A stretch of 64,000 bases of DNA, taken from assembly GCF_000159135.1 (NCBI RefSeq), contig NZ_GG667531.1, forward strand, positions 149,819 through 213,818. The letters are read 5' to 3'. The notes under the pieces are model-generated. The model had not been told where the DNA came from. It was given only the letters and a program-made list of their open reading frames with translations, and made no database searches. Origin of the DNA: Corynebacterium striatum ATCC 6940. GTDB lineage: Bacteria > Actinomycetota > Actinomycetes > Mycobacteriales > Mycobacteriaceae. Below, piece after piece: positions 59,410 through 64,000 of this stretch (its first letter is position 1; each line of letters opens with the position of its first letter). A program made the translations under genes and the position numbers.

Positions 59410-60852
59410 TCAGGAGGCGCAGCAGGAGAGTTTGGAGACGTCGGTGGTGAAGGACTGTGCGGCGATTTTGATCCCTTCGGCCATGGTCAGGTATGGGCAC
59501 CAGAGGTTCGCGACCTGGTCAACGGTCATGCCGGCCTCGAGGATGTAGACTCCGGCGGCGGCCAGGTCACCGGCCTCCTTGCCGACGGCGGTGATCCCCA
59601 CAATCCGTCCGGTGTCGGCGTCGGCGACGATTTTGATGAAGCCGCGGGTGTCCCGGTTCACCAGTGCCCGGGGAACGTATTCCAGGGGCAGGACCCGGCA
59701 TTCACACCGGATGCCCGCCTCGTTGGCTTCCTTGTCGGTCATGCCGACCGCGGCCAGTGACGGGCTGGTGAACGTCACGCGGGGCAGGTGCCGGTAGTCG
59801 ACCTCGCGCCCGGCGTTGTTGAAGGCGTTCTCCACCATCAGGGTTCCGTGGGCGGACGCGACGTAGACGAATTCTCGGTGCCCGGTCACATCCCCTGCGG
59901 CCCAGATCCTGGGGTTGGAGCTGGCGAGTGTGCTCTCGACCAGGATCTGGCCGGTGTCGCCGGTCTTGACGCCGACGGCGTCCAGGTTCAGTCCGTCGGT
60001 GACGGCGCGTCGGCCGGTGGCTACCAGCAGCTTTGCGGCGCGGAATTCCTCCTGGCCCCCGGCGACCGTGGCGGTGACAAGGACCTCTGCGCCGGCGGGA
60101 TCTGTGCGGACCGAAGTTACGGCTGCGCGGCGGACCACGCGGATGCCCTCGTCGGCGAAGACGCCCATCAGCGCACGGGAGGCTTCCGGTTCCTCGTGCG
60201 AGGCAAGCCTGGAGCGGACCAGCAAGGTCACTTTGGATCCGAGGCGGGCAAAAAGCTGCGCCTGCTCCAGGGCCACGTACCCGCCGCCGAAGACGATCAG
60301 GGACTCGGGCACCTCGTTCAGTTCCATGGCGGTGGTCGAGGTCAGGTAGTTGACTTCATCCAGTCCCGGCACCGGGGGTGCCCACGGGGTCGAACCGGTC
60401 GCGACCAGATAATGGGCGGCGGTCAGGGAGTCGCGGGTGCCGTCGGGTCCGGTGATTTCCAGGACCGGTTCCTCCGGGGTGCCGGCGAACACCGCGGTGC
60501 CCTGGCGCAGGTCCCATCCGTAGTCGGCGGCCAGATCCACGTATTTATCCGAGCGCATTCCCTCGACCAGGGAGCGTTTCCCGTCTATCAGTACACCCAT
60601 GTCCACCGGGGCGGCGGAAGTGCTGATCCCGGGGAACCTTCCGGTCGCATCCACAGCGACATGCCGGGCTTCGGCGGCGGCCAGCAGGGCTTTGGAGGGA
60701 ACGCACCCGGTGTTCACACAGGTCCCGCCCACCGTGGAGCGTTCGATCATCACGACCCGATTGCCCAGCTTGGTGGCCCGGATGGCGGCGGCGAAGGCGC
60801 CGCCTCCGGAACCGATCACGGCTAAATCAAAATCTGGTGCTGCCTCAGGCAT
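59410..60852 (-). CDS. merA: Mercuric reductase, short form without HMA domain
   Basis: A 480-residue FAD/NAD(P)H flavoprotein that reduces Hg2+ to Hg0. Redox-active Cys45/Cys50 (GGTCVNTGCVPSK), FAD motif AVIGSGGGAFAAAIRA, NAD(P) motif VFGGGYVALEQAQLFARLG and AAGDVTG are present; the C-terminal substrate-binding Cys pair is in LSCCAS (Cys477-Cys478). No N-terminal heavy-metal domain. I chose ATG 60852 because AGGAGG precedes it; the frame to 60945 would cover the promoter. It is preceded by its own MerR-type promoter at 60914-60945. Confidence 0.93.
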   Translation of the reverse strand: MPEAAPDFDLAVIGSGGGAFAAAIRATKLGNRVVMIERSTVGGTCVNTGCVPSKALLAAAEARHVAVDATGRFPGISTSAAPVDMGVLIDGKRSLVEGMRSDKYVDLAADYGWDLRQGTAVFAGTPEEPVLEITGPDGTRDSLTAAHYLVATGSTPWAPPVPGLDEVNYLTSTTAMELNEVPESLIVFGGGYVALEQAQLFARLGSKVTLLVRSRLASHEEPEASRALMGVFADEGIRVVRRAAVTSVRTDPAGAEVLVTATVAGGQEEFRAAKLLVATGRRAVTDGLNLDAVGVKTGDTGQILVESTLASSNPRIWAAGDVTGHREFVYVASAHGTLMVENAFNNAGREVDYRHLPRVTFTSPSLAAVGMTDKEANEAGIRCECRVLPLEYVPRALVNRDTRGFIKIVADADTGRIVGITAVGKEAGDLAAAGVYILEAGMTVDQVANLWCPYLTMAEGIKIAAQSFTTDVSKLSCCAS

Positions 60853-60913
60853 TAGTCCTCCTTGGAGTCTCGAATGAACACCCCGGGGGCGTTCCTTTTT
60901 GCATGCTGTCCCC

Positions 60914-60945
60914 AGTCTGCACCTTCCCCTGCACGGGAAGGTCAA
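60914..60945 (-). promoter_or_regulatory. MerR-type promoter/operator of merA
   Basis: On the minus strand, -35 TTGACC (60945-60940) and -10 CAGACT (60919-60914) are 20 bases apart. Between them lies the dyad ACCTTCCC/GGGAAGGT (60921-60942). Such long spacers are typical of promoters that MerR untwists on metal binding. Confidence 0.75.
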
Positions 60946-60971
60946 GAACGGGAGCGAAGAGATCGGTGTTG

Positions 60972-61520
60972 CTACGGAAGTGTTGTGTCAAGAAATTCCT
61001 TCAGGGCATCGGCCTTCATGGGCCGGGAATCGGCCCGGCCCAGGATGTCACCGTCAGGTGCGATGACGACGGTACTGTCCAGGGATGTGACCGCGTACTT
61101 TTGGGTGAGTTCCCCGGTCCGGTCGACAACGAAGGGGTATCCGGGTGTGCCGGCCATTTCGCGGAACTGGTCCACTTGGGTTTTTGTGTTCTCCGGCGTC
61201 ACGTCCACGGCGACGAAGTCTGCCTTATCGGCATATTCCTGTTCCAGTTCCTTCATCGCTTCTGCCTGCGGAACGCAGGTATAGCACCAGCTCGCCATGA
61301 AATACAGCACTGTCGGGCGGGTGGAAGGGACGGTGAGGGCCTTGCCGTCCACAGATGTGATCTCGATCCTGTCCACGTTGTTTGCGCCCGCTGGCCCGGC
61401 GGCGGGAGCGGTTTCGCTCCCGCGGTTCAACGCAGTGAGGGCCAGGACCAGGATGAGGGCCGCGGCCGCTACGACGGCAGTAATGGTGAAGATCCGCCGG
61501 TGGTTTCTGGTCGTTGTCAT
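60972..61520 (-). CDS. Membrane-anchored thioredoxin-like (TlpA-type) protein in mer cluster
   Basis: A 182-residue protein with an N-terminal membrane anchor (about residues 11-30) and an extracytoplasmic thioredoxin fold with active site WCYTC (Cys79, Cys82), YPFVVD and a cis-Pro region-like TSLDSTVVIAPDG. Probably a dithiol reductase. It overlaps the ccdA stop by four bases, so the two are co-expressed: CcdA moves electrons across the membrane to this protein. Its role in mercury resistance is inferred from context. Confidence 0.85.
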   Translation of the reverse strand: MTTTRNHRRIFTITAVVAAAALILVLALTALNRGSETAPAAGPAGANNVDRIEITSVDGKALTVPSTRPTVLYFMASWCYTCVPQAEAMKELEQEYADKADFVAVDVTPENTKTQVDQFREMAGTPGYPFVVDRTGELTQKYAVTSLDSTVVIAPDGDILGRADSRPMKADALKEFLDTTLP

Positions 61521-62482
61521 GGGTTTCCTTTCTGGTTGGTGCGCCCTGGCGCCGTGTCGGGAAGAAGATGTTCCGGGCCGCAGCACGCTTCGGTGCTGTC
61601 GCTGCTCTCAGCCCCATCCGTGATTGCGCTGTTGTCCTGTGCCTTGCTTTTACTGCGGCGCCGCAGGGCCAGGGCCGCGGCGGCGAGGACGGCGGCCACC
61701 GCGGTGAGGGTGATGATGGGCCAGTTGCCCGAGATGAAACCGGACAGCGCCACGCTGGCTTCGGTGACCGTCCCGCCCATGATCTCCCCGGCCTGCCCGC
61801 CGGACAGGGCCGGAACCCAGTAGAGCAACAGGTAGATCCCTGCGAGGATAAGCGCGGCTCCGCCGAGACGATTAACAAACGGCAGGATCCTTCGGACGTG
61901 GCGTGCCAGGACGTCCCGCGCTACCGCTGCACCGAGGGACAGAAGGACCAGCACCACCGAGGAGCCCAAGGCGTAGGCGGCGAAGACCGCCAGCAGCCCG
62001 GCCAGGCTCCCGGTGGACACAGCCTGGGCGACAACAGCCAGCAGCAGGGCCAGGCTGCAAGAGAGCGCAGCCACCGCATAGGCCACCCCGTAGCCAAAGA
62101 CCGCCCTGAGGCCCGAACTGGTCCCGTCCGTCTTCAGAATCCGGGGCAGGTTCAACCTCGCCCCGGGCAGCTGCCATCCGAACACCATGCCAAGGCCGGC
62201 AACCACAATAACCGCTCCGATCAGCGCCGCCGCCCAGGGAAGCGCCGACGCCACCGACCGCAGGCCTACAGCGGCGAGCAGGCCGGCCGTAACAAAGACA
62301 GTGGCGAAACCGGCGCTGAGGGCAACCCCGGCCTGAAGACCTGCAAGCAACGGCCGCTTCCGTCCCGCACCGGGGCCTGAACCAATGAAATACGCCAGAT
62401 AGGTTGGCAGCATCGCAAACCCGCATGGATTCACCGTGGCAAGCATTCCGGTCAGAAAGGCCAGACCCAAAACACCCGTCAT
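61517..62482 (-). CDS. CcdA/DsbD-type transmembrane electron transporter in mer cluster
   Basis: A 321-residue protein with about six or more helices. The redox Cys pair is Cys20 (NPCGFAMLPTYL, TM1) and Cys142 (AALSCSLALLL, TM4), the standard CcdA arrangement that passes electrons from cytoplasmic thioredoxin outward. A Cys-Cys pair also occurs in the long hydrophilic C-terminal tail (STEACCGPEHL), which is unusual for CcdA and could bind Hg2+. Overlaps the gene before and after by four bases each. Confidence 0.88.
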   Translation of the reverse strand: MTGVLGLAFLTGMLATVNPCGFAMLPTYLAYFIGSGPGAGRKRPLLAGLQAGVALSAGFATVFVTAGLLAAVGLRSVASALPWAAALIGAVIVVAGLGMVFGWQLPGARLNLPRILKTDGTSSGLRAVFGYGVAYAVAALSCSLALLLAVVAQAVSTGSLAGLLAVFAAYALGSSVVLVLLSLGAAVARDVLARHVRRILPFVNRLGGAALILAGIYLLLYWVPALSGGQAGEIMGGTVTEASVALSGFISGNWPIITLTAVAAVLAAAALALRRRSKSKAQDNSAITDGAESSDSTEACCGPEHLLPDTAPGRTNQKGNP

Positions 62483-62871
62483 CCCTGTGACCCCGCATCC
62501 TCAGAAGCACCGGCCCGGGACTGCCCGGACCGCTCCTGCTCCGACGATGAATGAGGTGTTGGAGTAGAATCCGCGGACAGGCTGGCCCCCGGGCGGGAAC
62601 GGGCGCAACAATCCGTCCCCGGGCTGCCCCGACGCTGCGCCCGCAGGAGCAGGGCCCCCGCGGCAAGGGCTGCGGCGGCAAGGGCTGCGGCGGCAATGAA
62701 CCAGAGGTTGCCGGCCATTGCGCCGGCCGCGGCGAAAACACCGGCTGCAGCCGTCAGAACGGGTACCCCGCAGCACACCAGCGCCACCATCACAACACCA
62801 AGGAAGGACAGCAGAGTGCCTGCCGCAAGCACCAGGCCAGAGCGCTTCCGGCCCTTCACTTTTATTGACAT
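62479..62871 (-). CDS. MerT-like mercuric ion membrane protein (candidate)
   Basis: A 130-residue protein with two to three helices. A Cys-Cys pair in the first helix (VALVCCGVPVLTAAAGVF, Cys33-Cys34) and a second pair after the last helix (GTDCC, Cys88-Cys89) are the arrangement of MerT-type uptake proteins, which hand Hg2+ to MerA; the overall sequence is not closely similar to classical MerT. I chose ATG 62871 (MSIKVKGRKRSG) with GAAGGG upstream. First gene of the operon behind the mer promoter at 62961-62992. Confidence 0.65.
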   Translation of the reverse strand: MSIKVKGRKRSGLVLAAGTLLSFLGVVMVALVCCGVPVLTAAAGVFAAAGAMAGNLWFIAAAALAAAALAAGALLLRAQRRGSPGTDCCARSRPGASLSADSTPTPHSSSEQERSGQSRAGASEDAGSQG

Positions 62872-62960
62872 GATCATCCCTTCATATGTCCGGCTCGTGT
62901 CCGGGACCCCGACAGGGGACCCCAACACGAAACCGGACGGCCAGTAGTACGTCACACCCC

Positions 62961-62992
62961 ATTATCAACCTTCCACTAAGGGGGAAGGTCAA
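62961..62992 (-). promoter_or_regulatory. MerR-type promoter/operator of the mer membrane operon
   Basis: -35 TTGACC (62992-62987) and -10 GATAAT (62966-62961) on the minus strand are 20 bases apart, with the dyad ACCTTCC/GGAAGGT (62968-62989) between them. It lies in the merR/merT-like divergent gap. Confidence 0.8.
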
Positions 62993-63092
62993 GCTGGCGA
63001 CGGGACCTGTTGGTTTGCGGGTGCCGATGCGGAACGTTCCAGTACGATGGAAGGGTCATATGCGATTTTTTGGAACGAGATGAGGACCCGAA

Positions 63093-63482
63093 ATGCGAAT
63101 CGGTGAAGTTGCTGATGCTGCCGGTATAACAACCAAGACGATCAGGTTCTATGAGGACCGGGGCCTGCTCCCACCGGCTGAGCGCTCGGCCAACGGCTAT
63201 CGTGACTACACCCACGACACCCTCAGCCGCCTCGAATTCATTCGCCGCAGCCAAGTCGCCGGGCTGACACTGGCGCAGATCCAGGGCATTCTGCGGATCC
63301 GCGATAGCGGTTTGACGCCTTGCACCCACGTACGGGATGTCCTGGGGAAACAGTTGCAGGACCTGGACCGGAAAATCGCGGAGCTCACCGCGCTCCGGGT
63401 GACCGTGGCCGAACAATATGCAACCGCCGAGGTGGCCGACCCTCAGCGCTGCGATGCTGAACAAATCTGCAGTTACATCTGA
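63093..63482 (+). CDS. merR: MerR-family mercury-responsive regulator
   Basis: A 129-residue regulator. The N-terminal winged helix-turn-helix (MRIGEVADAAGITTKTIRFYEDRGLLPP, R-x-Y-E-x-x-G-L-L) binds the operator; the long dimerisation helix follows; metal-binding Cys are Cys77 (LTPCTHV), Cys120 and Cys126 (RCDAEQICSYI), the mercury pattern. GAGGA precedes ATG 63093. Divergent from the mer operon, as in classical mer. Confidence 0.92.
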   Translation: MRIGEVADAAGITTKTIRFYEDRGLLPPAERSANGYRDYTHDTLSRLEFIRRSQVAGLTLAQIQGILRIRDSGLTPCTHVRDVLGKQLQDLDRKIAELTALRVTVAEQYATAEVADPQRCDAEQICSYI

Positions 63483-63544
63483 GCCCGCCGCAGGCTAAGG
63501 GGCTTCACTGAGCCGGCTCCCGCCGCGGCCAGTGCCGTCCGCAG

Positions 63545-63817
63545 TTACGCAGCACCCGGCTCCACGGCACGGAAGACCTCCGTGCCCGCGGCGTCTAGGA
63601 TTACAGCGGTGCTTACCTGGTTTATCCGGTAGGCGGTGATGAGCCGCGTATCGGTATCAGAGGCAAAGGCCAGGGATGACGCCCCATTTCCGGCCAGGAA
63701 TTCCCTGATTTCATCGGCCGTCTCGTAGGACGCGATGTCCACCGCGACATAGTTCACGGCAGCAGGAGAGCTTCGCTGGACCTTGGCAAGCGCCCGGGCT
63801 CCCGGCTCGAAGGTCAA
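63545..63817 (-). pseudogene. Truncated thioredoxin-like fragment
   Basis: A frame of about 90 codons from a TTG, resembling the second half of a TlpA-like thioredoxin fold: ALAKVQRSSPAAVNYVAVDIASYETADEIREFLAG and AYRINQVSTAVILDAAGTEVF. The N-terminal CxxC half is missing. In frame the sequence continues upstream without a start, so this looks like the tail of a gene cut by a rearrangement. It is convergent with merR. Confidence 0.55.
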
Positions 63818-64000
63818 GCCCCATGGTGATGCCGTGGCCCGGCGAGTAAGCGAGGTCAGGCCGGTTGGCGGCGGCTTTCGGTGGGAATGATCTGGGGTAG
63901 GAACCGGACGTAGAGGATCATTCTCTGATTCTTATCCTCTCCGAGACAGATAACACTTGTAAAAGTTGATTACACCCTATTGTTACGCCGGTTCGGGGTT
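63818..64000. other. Unassigned end of window
   Basis: No gene or clear repeat can be supported in these 183 bases. The stretch is next to the truncated thioredoxin fragment and may include the end of a mobile element. Confidence 0.4.

Noticed and set aside
59788..60825. 345-codon open frame opposite merA
   Set aside because: GC-rich antisense frame, Gly/His-rich low complexity, no domain; merA is certain.

Overview
The window reads as a chromosomal segment of a Corynebacterium. The gene families and their order support this: ATP synthase end, DUF2550 and nucS; etfBA next to a cysteine desulfurase; mnmA, a MetE-like protein and ligA; gatCA, a SIP protein, pfkA and gatB; a lysE/lysG pair; an ilvD, PH-protein, leader, ilvBNC region. 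Mycothiol-type enzymes (an ArsC1-like reductase, a GST-Xi protein) and starts only 6-8 bases after a -10 box also fit. I cannot name the species from sequence alone.

Layout. 0-3.5 kb: end of the ATP synthase operon, DUF2550, the mismatch endonuclease NucS and a run of overlapping genes ending in a CnoX/YbbN-like co-chaperone. 3.7-7.3 kb: a DAACS symporter, a peptide-binding lipoprotein and an ArsC-like reductase. 7.3-11.5 kb (minus): glgE-glgB, alpha-glucan synthesis from maltose-1-phosphate. 11.6-17.3 kb: ABC ATPase, Nudix hydrolase, THUMP-like methyltransferase, etfBA, cysteine desulfurase. 17.4-24.1 kb: an esterase plus aminoacyl-phosphatidylglycerol synthase pair (alanylated lipids), an HNH protein, a secreted GH25 lysozyme and a spermidine-synthase-like protein. 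24.2-39 kb: translation and DNA repair genes (mnmA, ligA, gatCAB), pfkA, and an AAA ATPase gene broken by an in-frame amber codon. 39-49 kb: an alcohol dehydrogenase, transporters (YkvI, an Nramp-like protein, LysE with LysG), a mycothiol-type quinone reductase, DoxX, and a GT87 mannosyltransferase. 49-55.7 kb: branched-chain amino acid genes with an ilv leader-peptide attenuator.

From about 55.7 kb to the end the window is an accessory region. It holds an integrase tail, a DUF2335 gene broken by an in-frame TGA, a decayed IS256-family element (one frame break and four in-frame stops), a cytidine deaminase-ASCH fusion ending in a hairpin, and then a visibly GC-richer mercury-resistance cluster. 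That cluster is merR, divergent from merT-like-ccdA-thioredoxin-merA. It has two MerR-type promoters with matching dyads and 20-bp spacers, so MerR probably controls both the membrane/redox genes and merA. The ccdA and thioredoxin genes inside a mer operon suggest an extracytoplasmic thiol-redox step coupled to mercury handling; this is the best candidate for an under-described system here. A truncated second thioredoxin-like fragment lies beyond merR.
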